In this document: positions 32,721 to 42,857 of the stretch, in pieces
How positions within the stretch are numbered: position 1 is the first letter of the stretch
Layout: each line of letters starts with the position of its first letter
NCBI GenBank assembly: GCA_026770575.1
Contig: MU657282.1
Span: 62,001-126,000, forward strand
Length of the DNA: 64,000 nt
Reading direction: 5' to 3'
Origin: Pelagophyceae sp. CCMP2097
Lineage: Eukaryota > Sar > Pelagophyceae
Notes under the pieces: model-generated
Seen by the model: only the letters and a program-made list of their open reading frames with translations
Databases searched by the model: none
Told to the model about the DNA's origin: nothing
Made by a program: the position numbers and the translations under genes

Positions 32721-34788
32721 TTAAGAGCCCGGCGCTTGATGCGATTCCTCGCGCGACGTCTTGCCGCGCAAGTATGCTTCTCGCGCGTCGCTCGATTGCA
32801 GCTTCTTCCATTCGGACCTGGGGATGCGGACCACCGTCCAGCCCAGGCGGCGAAGAAGCCGCTCCTTGGCCCTGGTCTGGCCGTCGAGGACGCGCGTCGG
32901 GGTGCCGTCGGGAGAGACGCCCGCAAAGGTCCGCGCCGGCCCATCGAACTCGACGGCGAACTTGCGCGACGGCTGCGCCATGTCGAGGACGAGGCCCTCG
33001 TCGGTTATGTACTCAAAGTCGTGGTCCCAGCCGGTGCCGGTGAGCGCCGCCGAGACTTCGTGGTGAAACTGCGACGGATCCGATTCTTGACGAATCGACG
33101 CCGCTCGGAGCTCGGCCTCGTATCTGCTCAGCGACAGGGTCAGGGAGTGCCGCGGCGCCTCGAGCCGGAGGTGCAGGTAGACCATTTGCAAGAGAGACAG
33201 TTCGGGGGGGCTGAATTCGCCGATCTTGGCGTCGATCCTCGGCGCGGCGGCCTCGAAGAGCGCCGGCGCGTCGACGCCCGCCGTGGAATACGCCCAGACG
33301 ATATTCGCGAGATCATGAGCGTGGAACTTGCCAATGCGCTTCGTCACCTCTGCTGCAGCGGCTTCAAACAGCAAAGGCGCCTCTATTCCCGCCGCGGCGT
33401 AGGCCCACAGCATGTTGGCCAGCGATTGCGGGAAGAAGTTGTGCATCTTCGGCGTCGCCTCCAAGGCGACGGCCTCGAAGAGCGGCGGCGCTTGCATGCG
33501 CGCCTTGGCAAAGGCCCATACGATGCTGGCGAGCGACTGCGGCACAAACTCGGCAATCTTCAGCCGCGATTCCGCGGCCACGGCCCTGAACATCGCCGGC
33601 GCCAAAATGCCCGAATCCGCAAAGGCCCAGGCCATGTTCGCGAGCTCCTGCGGCTTAAACGTCTCAATCTTCCTCGGGGCCTCTGCCTTGACGGCCTGGA
33701 AGAGCGCAAAGTTCGCCTCGGAAGCGCCCACCGTCGAGTATGCCCACGCCATGTTCGCGAGATCTTGCGACGTAAACTCGCGAATCTTCTTCGGTGCCTC
33801 TAAAGCGATGACTTCGAACAGCAACGGCGCTTGGAAACCCGCTTTGGCAAAGGCCCAGGCGGTGTTGGCCAGCGCTTGCGGCCTGAACGTGTTTATCCTC
33901 TTCGGGGCCTCCTTCGCGACGGCTTTGAACATCGCCGGCGCAGAGATGCCCGCCGTCGCGTAGGCCCAGACCGTGTTCGCCAGCGCCTACGTCTCGCCTG
34001 AAGCTTGCTTGGATGCCACTCTGTCACCCCGGCCGCGGCAGTTCATCCGAGATGCCGTTTTGTCATCCGCCCGGCGAGGGGCGACGGACCTGGGAGTTGA
34101 AGGCGTCCATCTTCTTGAGCGCGGCGACTGCGGCTGCTTCGAAGAGCGCAGGCGCCTCGACGATCGCGCCGACCCTCGCGAGGCCCCAGACTGCGTTCGC
34201 CAGGCCTTGCGGGCTCCACTCCTCGCTCTTTATGCTCGCCGCACAGGCGGCGGCGAGCCTCTGGGCCGCCGGCGCCGACGCCGGATCCAGCGTCTCGGAA
34301 AGGGCGCCGAGGCGGTGGAGCGCAGTGGCGAGGTTCATAAAGTCAAAGTCGTCGCCCTCGTCTACAAAGAGCTGGAGCACGTCGCTCGCATTGCCGCAGG
34401 CTACGAGGCGGCGGTTGCGCGCGATGGCGTCGGACCGGAGGCGGTTCGTCAGCGGCGCAGCCGGGTCGTGTGTGTCGGGGGCCAACGCGAGTTGCGCGGA
34501 AGCGAGCTCGACGCCGATTCTGCGGCCGCCCATGGCCATGCCGTTTAGAGTCGTGAGCACGCCTTTCACGGAAGTGCCAGTGACGGTGACAAAGGCAAAA
34601 CCCCGGGATGCGCCCGACTCGCGATCGCTCGCGATGACCACTTTCTGCACGTCACAAGACGCTTTAAAGCACCTTAAAATATCCTCCTCTGTCGCGGCAA
34701 AGGGCACGTTGCGCACGAACAGGTCCAACTCCACTCGGGGGGCGCCGGAGAAGCGGCGGAGGCCCGCCAGGGGCTTGATCGCGCGCAT
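32721..34788 (-). CDS. RRM - OPR repeats - RAP domain protein, organelle RNA factor
   Basis: Exons 34788-34090 and 33986-32721 join in phase 0 into 654 residues. A short basic leader (MRAIKPLAGLRRFSG) fits organelle import. An RRM follows with RNP2-like LFVRNVPF and RNP1-like SRGFAFVTV. Then come at least eight octotricopeptide-type repeats of about 38 residues with the core PQ.LAN.AWA(F/Y)A..G: SPQGLANAVWGLARVG, SQALANTVWAYATAG, PQALANTAWAFAKAG, SQDLANMAWAYSTVG, PQELANMAWAFADSG and so on. A RAP domain closes the protein: KFAVEFDGPARTF, TRVLDGQTRAKERLLRRLGW, VVRIPRSEW. OPR-RAP proteins bind and process plastid or mitochondrial RNAs in algae. An RRM joined to them is uncommon. The start may lie further upstream. 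Confidence 0.88.
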
Positions 34789-35116
34789 CGCGGCCGTGAC
34801 GACCGCGGCGCTCCCGGCGGCGATAATACGGCGGCGGTCTCGGGCCGTAGGACCACTGCGACCGGACGCCTTCAGAGCCGATCGACGGCGGCGCCCCGCC
34901 GCGGCCGAAGATGCGGCTTAGATGCCTCGAATTCGAAGAAATTGAGACCCTTTTTGTAAACGACGTGGGCTCAAGGCCTAGGGGCCTCGACGCGGCCGGT
35001 CCCACTCGGTGGCGCTGGACTTTACAATTATGCTTGTGCTTGGAGCGCCGCTGGTTTGCGCGTCTGCGAGTGCGGCGGTCCCTGTCGCCCGTCTGGCAGC
35101 GCCACTTGCGCCGCTT

Positions 35117-37463
35117 TTACGGGAACGAGTCGGTGCGGTGCGCGCGCGTGTCGCGCTTGCTGCGCAGCAGCGATCGCGAGTCGTTTGCGTGGACAGCGCG
35201 CTCGCGGACGATGCAGGCCACGCGCTCGTTTTCGAAAAAGAGGTCGTCGCGGCCTATCGAGAGGCGAGTCGAGAGAGGCGAGTCGAGAGAGGCGAGTCGA
35301 GAGAGGCGAGTCGAGAGAGGTCAAGTCGAGAGAGGCGAGTCGAGAGAGGCGAGTCGAGAGAGGCTCGGCGCAGGGCGCGCACCGTGCGCGTCGAACGCGG
35401 CTGCGACAGCTGCGGAGCGGTCTGCGAAGTCGACGTAGCCGTGCGGCGGGTCCGCGTCGCGGAAGACGCGCGCGCCCACCACGCCGCCGTAGCGCTCAAA
35501 CGCGGCGCGCAGCGCCGCCTCGTCGACGGTCCGCGGCAGCGGCAGCACCTTGATGGACGCGGCGACTGACGAGTCGGGCGACGCCGGCCGGGGCGGCACC
35601 AGACCGTCCAACGCCAGACCGTCCAAGGGCCGCCGCGGCGAATCGCGCTGCTCCCAGGGCGCCGCCGCCGCGTTCCAGAGCGAGTCCGCCGGCGCCTGCC
35701 GCGTCACGTCCGCGCGGTCGGCGCGGCCCGGCGGCGCCGACGGCAGGCCGCGCGCCGCGCCCGCGGGCGACGCCTCGGCGCGCCGCGCCACGGGGCCGCT
35801 GCTCGACAGCGCCTTGTCCGCGTGATCCGGCAATTCGGCAGAGTCCGCGTCGCCGCGCGCAAACGCCTGGTCCAGCCGAGTGGCCTCGCCGTGGGCGGCC
35901 GCGCGGGCCTCGGCGCCAAGGGCCAAGAGCGGATCGACGAGCAGAGCGTCCGCGTCGTCGTCCGCGCCGTTGCGTCGTGCGTCGGCGTCGTCGACGGCGG
36001 GCTCCGCCTCGTCGACGAGGATCCACGACGACGGGCCGTCGCCCGGCGCCGCCGTCAAAGGCGCCGCCGTCGGTGTCGGCGACTCCTGCGTCGGCGGCTC
36101 CTCGACGGGCGCCGGCTCGGCGCTCGCGTCGTCGGCGGCGTCGGCGTCGGCGTTTGCTGCCAAAGGCTTGGTACCGCGCTGCGTCTTCTTTCGCCGTTCC
36201 CGTCGCGCCGCGGAAGACGACTTGCCCTGCGGGTTCGCCAGGGTGGCGGCCGCGTCCTTGGCCGCGCCGTTTGCCGCGGCGGGCTTGGCGTGGTGCGGTG
36301 GTTTGGTGCGGCTCTGCGGCTTGTGGGGCTTGTGTTCGTCGTCCGCCTGCCTCGCGCCGCGGGCTTTTGGCGCGGGGCAGGGCCGCGCGGCGGGGCGCGC
36401 GTCCTCGGGCGCGGCGGCGCGGTAGGCTCTGCGCGCGGCGGCGGAGACGAGGCAGGCGATGCCGAAGACGAGGAGGCCGAAGACGACGTCGATCCAAAGT
36501 TCAATGACGTCGTCGTCGTCAAATCGCGCCAGCTGCTCCATGAGGTACGAGGGGTCGTCGCCGTCGGCGCCCCACGCCGACCGCCAGAGCAGCGCGTCGC
36601 CGCGCGCGCCGGCCTTGCCGAGGAGCGCGCGCAGAGCGTTTAGCTCGAGGGACGCCGTGTCGTAGAAATCGCCAAAGTACTCGTCGAGCGAGGCCAGCAG
36701 CGACTCGCGCGCGTCGCCGTCCAGGGCGCGGCAGAGCGAGACGACCTCCGGGTCGTCGAACGGCGCCGCCCCGTGCTCGATGACCAGCAGCACGATGGCC
36801 AGCGCCGTGGCCTTCTCCACACCCGCCGCCGCGCCGGCCGCGGCGCGAAAGGCCCCAAACGCGTCAAAGCCGTCGAGGTCCGACGCGCCGAAACCGTCCA
36901 AGTCGTCGTCCTGCGCCGAGCAGCTCTCGTCGTGCGCGTACCTGCTACGCGCCGTCGAACACCTCAACGACCTCAACCGCGAGTCGCCGCGGTCCCAACC
37001 GACGCCGCGTCGCGACGCACCCGCCGTTCTGCAGGACGAACTCGCGCGCGACCTGCGAGGCGCGCCGTCGAGCACTGCGGCGGGGATGATGCGCGCGAAT
37101 AGTCGCCGAGTTTCCCCGCGCGCCCCGGCCGGTCCGGATGAAAAATCAGACGCCGGTTGCGACGGCGAGCGCCGCGTCGTCGATGTCCGTCTCGCCGGAT
37201 GCTACAGGGCGGGCGTATCGAAAATGGCGCGTGCGTCGCGTGCGGCGATTGCAGTCTGAGAAAGGTCCCGCGGCGCCTGCTCCCGGACGCGGCGCGTCAC
37301 CGGCGTAGCACGACGCGGCGTCGCCGTCGTAGAGGCAGTCGTCTTCGCCGTCGCAGTACTCGTCGTCGCTCGAAACGGCCGGCACGCGCGCGCGCGTCGA
37401 CCCGGCCGAGGCGGCGAAGAGAGCGGCCAGCAGGCTCAATCTCGCCATTTGTGTGTGGCCCAT
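35117..37463 (-). CDS. Signal peptide - TM - C-terminal RRM protein
   Basis: The main exon (about 36945-35383) and a last exon (35253-35117) join across the minisatellite intron in phase 1. The protein has an acidic N-terminal part (CSAQDDDLDGFGASDLDGFD), a helical domain (EKATALAIVLLVIEHG, SLLASLDEYFGDFYDTASLE), one membrane helix (IDVVFGLLVFGIACLVSAAA) and a long basic then acidic disordered region. A C-terminal RRM follows: IKVLPLPRTVDEAALRAAF, HGYVDFADRSAAVAAAFDAH, ENERVACIVRE. A first exon at 37463 (MARLSLLAALFAASAG, a signal peptide, then DDEYCDGEDDCLYD) can be joined in phase through a GTGCTA donor. Alternatively that exon ends in its own frame (GETDIDDAALAVATGV, stop 37146) as a separate 67-residue secreted protein. 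An RRM on a membrane-anchored protein suggests RNA tethering at the ER or an organelle envelope; this is inference. Confidence 0.55.
35259..35364. repeat. 14-bp minisatellite inside an intron
   Basis: About seven and a half tandem copies of a 14-bp unit (GAGAGGCGAGTCGA on the plus strand), one of them variant (GAGAGGTCAAGTCGA). The array fills most of the 129-nt last intron (35382-35254) of the SP-TM-RRM gene, reading TCTCTCGACTCGCC in the sense direction. Confidence 0.9.
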
Positions 37464-38011
37464 CGCCCCGCGCCCTCGACAAATCGCACCGCGCCGCGCC
37501 CGTCCGTGGGGGTGCGCCCGTGTCCCTCGCCCCGTGCTCTTATGGCAGCCAGCGGGGCGGGATCATAGGGATCCCACTCGAAGACTTTTCTCGTCCTTCG
37601 CGCTTTCTCTCTGTTATGAAAACGCGCGTTTAACGAAGGCTTTGATCCAAGCCGCAACCGAAACCGCGACGACGAGCGAGATCGATCGCGCGGCCACGCG
37701 GCCCGTCCGGGCCCCGGTCGGAAGTGCAGACAGCGGAGCACCTCGAGCCGGGCCTCTCGCCTCCACCAGCACATGACCCCATAGTTAGGTAAAAGAAAAA
37801 GCTCGAAGGAGTTTGGCCGCCGAGACAAGTCTGCTTGGGTCCTCCCCAAAGTCCTACGAGGGGCGCCGTAATCCAAGGCCCGGGTCTTCGAGGGATGGAC
37901 CTGCGACGTCGCGTCGAGCATGGACGTGAGCGCGCGCCACCCGGCGCCGTCGCCGCGCGAGAGCCACGCGTCGGCGTCGCGCCTACCGACTGCGTATGCT
38001 CTCAAGAGAGC
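37464..38011. other. Intergenic stretch, nothing recognised
   Basis: About 550 bp between the 5' end of the SP-TM-RRM gene and the stop of the plastid kinase-like gene, both on the minus strand. Frames on both strands look like GC artefacts. It should contain the promoter of the former and the 3' UTR of the latter. Confidence 0.4.
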
Positions 38012-39288
38012 CTACACAAAGACGCACCACGCGGGCTCGGCGCGGACGAATTGGCGGAGCTCGTCGGCGTCGCCCCTCATCACTTCGTTGTAGAGCCTTT
38101 GCAGCGTCTCCTCGTCGACCGCCGGAGGCGCGCCGCTTTCGGAAAAGTTGTAAAACGCCGGCGACAGCAGGAGCGCCAGCAGCGCAAAGCCGAGCTGCAT
38201 CAGGTCCTCTGCGATGAGGCCCAACGTCGCCGGCGTCGAGTAGCCGAAGTTGCCGAGCCGCACTCTAAGAGTCGACCTCACAAAGACAGTCGTCTTGTCG
38301 TGGAGATTCGAGTCCAGCGTGATAGAGGCGAGGCCGAGCGACCGGTGCGCCATGCGACAGTCGTCGTGCAAGGCAGCGGTGGCTCTCAGCGCGCCCTGCA
38401 TCACCGCCGCCACGTACGCCTGCCGCACCTCGGCCTTTCTCTTCAGGCCCATTGGGAAGAACGCGGTTTTCGCTGACTCCGTCGCCTTGAGCAGGCTGTT
38501 GCTGCCGACGGGCGCGCAGAGCGCGGAGGCCGTGGTGAGCCCGGACCACTGGTAGACGAGCCACTTGGACCCTCGCCGCGGCGCCGCGACGCCGAGGTTG
38601 GCGCGCCACGCCTCTTCGAAGCGCTCGTCGACGTCGCCCGTGCCGCAGAAAACGGAATCGTCCAGCGTGCCTAAAAGCTTCACAAAGGCGCCGTTGGGCG
38701 CGTTCGCCAGCAGCTTGCGCTGCGCGGCGATCTCGCGGTCCGCGACGTCCACGACACTTGAGTCATACTCGCGCAACCTACGTCGGCACATCGTCGCCTC
38801 AGATCTCCAGAAAGAGTTGGAGAACTGCGTAGTCGAGCACATCGTCGCCCCCAGTCTCTGGGGAGCTCTTGTCGAACACGGCAGGAGGCGCACAGCACGC
38901 GGATGTCCTCGCCGGCCGCCTGCCGCGTCGCGTCGTCGAGGTTGCCTAGGGATGGCGATGCCGCACCGGCCGGTGATTGGAAGGATGCCGCGCCTTGGAA
39001 GAGTCGGATGGGCGCCGTGTCTTCTCGCGTCCTCTTGGGCTGTGCCGACGAGAAGGGGTTGACGCCGGCGCCCGAGTAGACCCAGTCCGTGACGGCGGTG
39101 ATGCCGATCTGGCCGACGAAGCGGCGCATGGTCACGTCCGCCGCGCTGAACGACTTGAGCTGCTTCGGCGCCTCGGCCCGGAGTGGCCGCACCGCGCCGC
39201 GGCCCTGCGATGCGTCGCCGGCGAAAAACGCTGCCGCGAGGGGGACGCACACCAGGGCGAGGCGCACGGCCGCCGCTGATGACGCCAT
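38012..39288 (-). CDS. Plastid-targeted protein kinase-like protein (386 aa)
   Basis: Exons 39288-38894 and 38777-38012 join with a phase-2 junction into 386 residues. The N-terminus (MASSAAAVRLALVCVPLAAA followed by FFAGDASQGRG) is a signal peptide with Phe just after the predicted cleavage site, as in bipartite plastid presequences of secondary-plastid algae. The mature part has RRFVGQIGITAVTDWVYSGA, then kinase-like elements: KWLVYQWSGLTTAS in the hinge position, ALHDDCRMAHRSLGLASITL in place of the catalytic loop, RVRLGNFGYSTPATLGLI resembling the activation segment, and EDLMQLGFALLALL as the F-helix region. The loop has no HRD and the DFG position reads GNFG, so it looks like a catalytically weak or inactive kinase. 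Similar chloroplast kinase-superfamily proteins exist in plants. Met 39345 is an alternative start. Confidence 0.65.
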
Positions 39289-39505
39289 GCTGCTTTCCCG
39301 ACGAAGCCTCAGGACTAGTACCTTTCGCTGAAAAATCAACCGCAAGAAGCTTCCGCGAGAGGCCCGAGCGCCCAGCGCGTTGTCGGTATGTTCAAAGTAA
39401 TGATTCGCCGTCGGGTGCCGGCCCGTGGTCTACGGCGCCGGGCGTTGGTTCTGGAGCGGGGCTCTTTTTGCGGGAGGCTGCGGTGCCCGGCCGCCCAGTT
39501 CGTGG

Positions 39506-40871
39506 TCAGGAGCACGAGTAGTAGACCGTGGTGCAGGCGTGCTGGCGGTAGCGGAGGGTGACGCCGAGAACCATCATGCCGTCCTTGATGGCCGTGCAGT
39601 AGAGGTGGTTCAGCGCGACGTGCTGCGGCACGGGCAGCGCGTCGGCGTCGTGGCACGGCGGCGGCTTGTTCAGGATGATGTGCCGAAGGTGTGGCGGCAG
39701 TGGCGGCGGGTCCTTGGTGTACTCGTCCAGATCCGGGATGGCCCTTGCGTAGGCGTCGGCGTCGACGCTGCGCGACCGCCGCAGCAGGAAGTTCTCGTCG
39801 CCCGTGTACGCGTCAAACGTCGAGACGTCGATGAAGTTGTTGATCCGGCCCTCGATATCCGCCACCGTCTGCTGGTCCGGCGCGAACCGCCACTCGTCGT
39901 CGACGACGAAGCGGTACGCGTGCTTGCCTTTTTGGAGGTTGTGGATGTACGTAAAGTCGTTGCCCGACCGGTGCATGGCAATCTGCTTCTCCCAGTTGTT
40001 GAACGTCCCCGTGACGTAGACCTGCCGCCCGCCGTGCTCCCACCGGAAGACTGTCGGCACGACCTCGTCCGGCGTCGCAGGCGTCGCCGGCTCCGTCATA
40101 CTCGGCACGTCCTCGTCCACGTCCATCTGCATCACGCGGTGCTTCGACGTCGGCGAAGCGTCCTAATGGTCGCCTCATCAGCCCTTCTTTATGGTGCGTG
40201 CACGCAGGTTGCGAGTGGACTCCTTTTACAACGAGCCTCGCCGACTCGGCTTCTTCGATTTATGCCAGCCGCACCACGATCAACGCACCGGCGATTCCAT
40301 GCCGTCGTTAGGCCGCCTGTGGATCACGGGTCTCGAAGGCCCGCCGCGGATGCCGCTCGAGGCAAAAGCGCTGTCGGTGACTCACGTGTATACGGCATGA
40401 TGTGCACCGTACTCCGGGACGACGCCGGGCGCCGCGAAGCGCTTCGGAGAACCTGCACGGACCGGTCACCGCCGATCGCCCCCTTGGGGCGGCCTCGCGC
40501 GCAGCGTCTCGTTTCGTCGAATAAAATCGCAACCGCGCTGCGACGCCCCGTCGGCCAATTTTCAGGTGCGACGCGCGTCGAACGCAGACGCGGGAGCGTA
40601 CCGCGCGCCTCGGCCTCGCCGATGGAGCCTGTGCGCGAGGGCGCGTGTGGAGCTTTTCGGAGCGCGGGCCGTGTCGGGCGCAGACGACGGCGGAGGTTAC
40701 AAGGGCCTCTGGCGCCGGCGTCCGAGCGCCGGCGGCGGCGTCGCGACGACTCCGACTTCGTCTCGGGCGAAGGCGGACGCGGTGGGGTGTACGCGTGCGG
40801 CCCTCGCGCGTCTGGACGTCCAAGGCGCCGTCGTGCTGCTGCCCGTCCTCCTTGCCCCAGTTGTTGCCCAT
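39506..40871 (-). CDS. AMPK/SnRK1 beta subunit, CBM48 plus C-terminal ASC domain
   Basis: The beta subunit scaffolds the energy-sensing AMPK/SNF1 kinase and binds glycogen-like glucans. The main exon (40162-39506) shows CBM48: PTVFRWEHGGRQVYVTGTF, NNWEKQIAMHRSGNDFTYIH, QKGKHAYRFVVDDEWRFAPD and NNFIDV. The ASC domain follows: PPPLPPHLRHIILNKPP, VPQHVALNHLYCTAIKDGMM, VLGVTLRYRQHACTTVYYS. A GACG-starting exon behind a CCATTAG acceptor reads in frame through DASPTSKHRVMQMDVDEDVP, so an upstream exon exists. The best candidate is at 40871: MGNNWGKEDGQQHDGALDVQ, whose Met-Gly start is a myristoylation signal as in animal and yeast beta subunits. The junction between the two did not resolve directly, and a small middle exon is likely. 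The C-terminal exon alone is certain. Confidence 0.85.
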
Positions 40872-41083
40872 GCTGTGGCACGCCGGGGCGGCCGTCCGGG
40901 GTGGAAGACCAGCCCCGTCGCACGCCGCCTTGCCGGGTCAGGCCGGCCTTTTTTAAATCTCTCCGTTTATAGAAAGAGTGCGTAAGCACTTAACAATGCA
41001 AAACTTTAATGAAACCACCCTTGTTTGAAGTTTGCCAAAAATTAACTTTTGATGGATCCGGAATTGCACTGGATTACTTTTTG

Positions 41084-41850
41084 TTATGATTTTATCGCGA
41101 GCTTGAACGCGACGGTGGCGACGGCGGCGCCGGTGACGCCGCCGAAGCAGAACGTCGGGTATGCTATGGTGTCTACGGTTTTGAATGACGGCTCGTCGAC
41201 GGTGAAGTACCGTTGGAGCTCAGCAGTCGTGTGGTTGCACGACGTGACGATGAAAACGCCCGCCGGGCTCAGCGCCGCCAACACCGCGGCGGCGTAGACC
41301 TGTAAAGAGGCGCCGTCAGCGAGCATGTAGGCGTCGAAGGTCCCTTTGTCGTGCACGAGGCCGTAGCTCGCCGTCTCGCCGCGTTGCTCGAGGTGCGCGC
41401 TTAGATCTTGGATCGTCGCCTCGCGGAAGTCGCCCGCGACGTTTGCCAGGCTCGTGTTCTTCCGCGCCAGCTCGACGGCCTCGCCCGAGTAGTCCACGCC
41501 CACGAGCCGACCTACAGGCGCCGTCGGCATCGCAACGGCGCGCTCATGGAAGCGTCTGGCGCACCTCTCCAGTCTGCGTCGTCGTGGAGCTCGACCAGGA
41601 ACTGTGCGTTGCCGCAGCCGACGTCGAGGACGGCGGCGTCCTTGTCGACGCATTCGGCGGCGGCGAGCCATTTTACAAGTTTGCCGCGGACGTTTTCTGA
41701 AAACCAGTCAACGCCGTTGTCCTCTCCCTCAGAAGCGTCAAAGTTCGCCAGCTCGCGCGAATAGACCGACGCCCAGTACTCCAGCCGGCCCAGCTGCGAC
41801 TGCGGCGCCTCGCCGCCCGCGGCGGCAGCTTCCGCTTCCAGTTCAGCCAT
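41084..41850 (-). CDS. EFM4: eEF1A lysine methyltransferase, EFM4/METTL10 family
   Basis: Exons 41850-41565 and 41511-41084 give 237 residues with consistent phase. The family start SQLGRLEYWASVYSRELANF is followed by DWFSENVRGKLVKWL, the SAM-binding motif I VLDVGCGNAQFLVEL, GVDYSGEAVELARKN, LVHDKGTFDAYML (the acidic loop typical of EFM4), FIVTSCNHTTAELQRYF and the end FCFGGVTGAAVATVAFKLA. This matches EEF1AKMT2/METTL10 and yeast See1/Efm4, which methylate a lysine of elongation factor 1A. The ATG at 41850 (MAELEAEAAAAGGEAP) fits family length; the upstream in-frame Met at 41979 adds residues not found in relatives. Confidence 0.9.
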
Positions 41851-42369
41851 CGTCGCCCAAATGCGGCGGTGCAAATGCACCATCTTTTGGAGATGACTTA
41901 TCGGCGCCCCTTGCCGTACATCGAAGTACACCTCCCCGTGGTCGAGGCCCCGCGGAGGAAATCCAAAGATGAAACTCATTTATTGCGGTGCTTGAGATGC
42001 TTCGAAAGGTGGAAACCCAGCGACGACTTTTGCTGGTACAACGTCTTGTGCTCCTACGAGGCGAGCAACGTCAGAGTCCCCGCTCGAGGCACATCGTTTT
42101 TTCACAAGCGAGGCGTCATCAACGGTCGTTGCGGGGCGCGGGCGCACGCACCGATTCCTTTTGGCATAGCTCGACGAGCTACAGCGCGGTTGCGGTCAGT
42201 CGCGGTGGTCGGGGCGGGCGGTATACGCACCTTGGTGGCCTCGACGACGGCGGGAGCGTTGGAGTCGCCGTCGCATATTTCGATTTGCGACATGAGAGTC
42301 ATAAATTCAGAGTGGCACGGCGGGAATTTGCTACGCGGCACACGGGTCGGATAGCGCGCGCGCCCGCGG

Positions 42370-42519
42370 TCAAAGGACGCACTTCTTGCGCTCCTTCGAG
42401 GCCATTCTGTATTCCTTGATAGTGATCGGCTGCACATGCGGCAGCCGGAACTTGGTCCGGGACCACCGCGCCGCGAAGACCGCGCCCGGCCGCCGCAGCG
42501 ACGCCGCAAGGGCCAGCAT
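42370..42519 (-). CDS. 49-residue protein with mitochondrial-type leader
   Basis: A short complete frame starts at ATG 42519. Its first 19 residues (MLALAASLRRPGAVFAARW) look like a mitochondrial or plastid presequence. The mature part is SRTKFRLPHVQPITIKEYRM followed by ASKERKKCVL and a stop. The mature half is strongly basic and aromatic-poor with a regular beta-like stretch. This differs from the Arg/Pro-rich nonsense around it. A small mitochondrial ribosome or respiratory-chain subunit would fit. Alternatively it is the last exon of a longer gene, since the frame stays open upstream of 42519 for a short way. No family recognised. Confidence 0.5.
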   Translation of the reverse strand: MLALAASLRRPGAVFAARWSRTKFRLPHVQPITIKEYRMASKERKKCVL

Positions 42520-42857
42520 CCCGCCGGACCGCCGCGACTACCGGGCCGGGAAGGTCTGCCGTCACCGCGGCCACCGACCGTGACCCCTCAATGCGTCGCC
42601 GAACTGACCGCGAGTCATCTGACGCGCCCGTGCGGACCTCGCCAGCGCCGGTGAGCCTCCTGCGCTCGACGGTGCCGGCTTCTCCGGCGCTCGGCGGTGC
42701 GATGCCGGATGCCGTCGGGTACAGGCGGTTTAAAAGCACCGCGGGGTCAAAGTGGGAGGAAAGTGGGAGGAAACATGTGCGGCGCGGTCAGCGATCCGCG
42801 GGCCCGCGGGCCGGGGCGACATCGGCCGTGGCGGCACAAAGAGGAGGGGCTGCCGGG

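Noticed and set aside
32145..33803. Plus-strand open frame of about 550 codons
   Set aside because: It lies partly in a wrong frame of NOX copy B and partly antisense to the RRM-OPR-RAP gene, whose repeats create a false regular pattern.
35259..35364. Possible CRISPR-like array
   Set aside because: The 14-bp units are directly adjacent with no spacers, lie in an intron of a eukaryotic gene and are a minisatellite.
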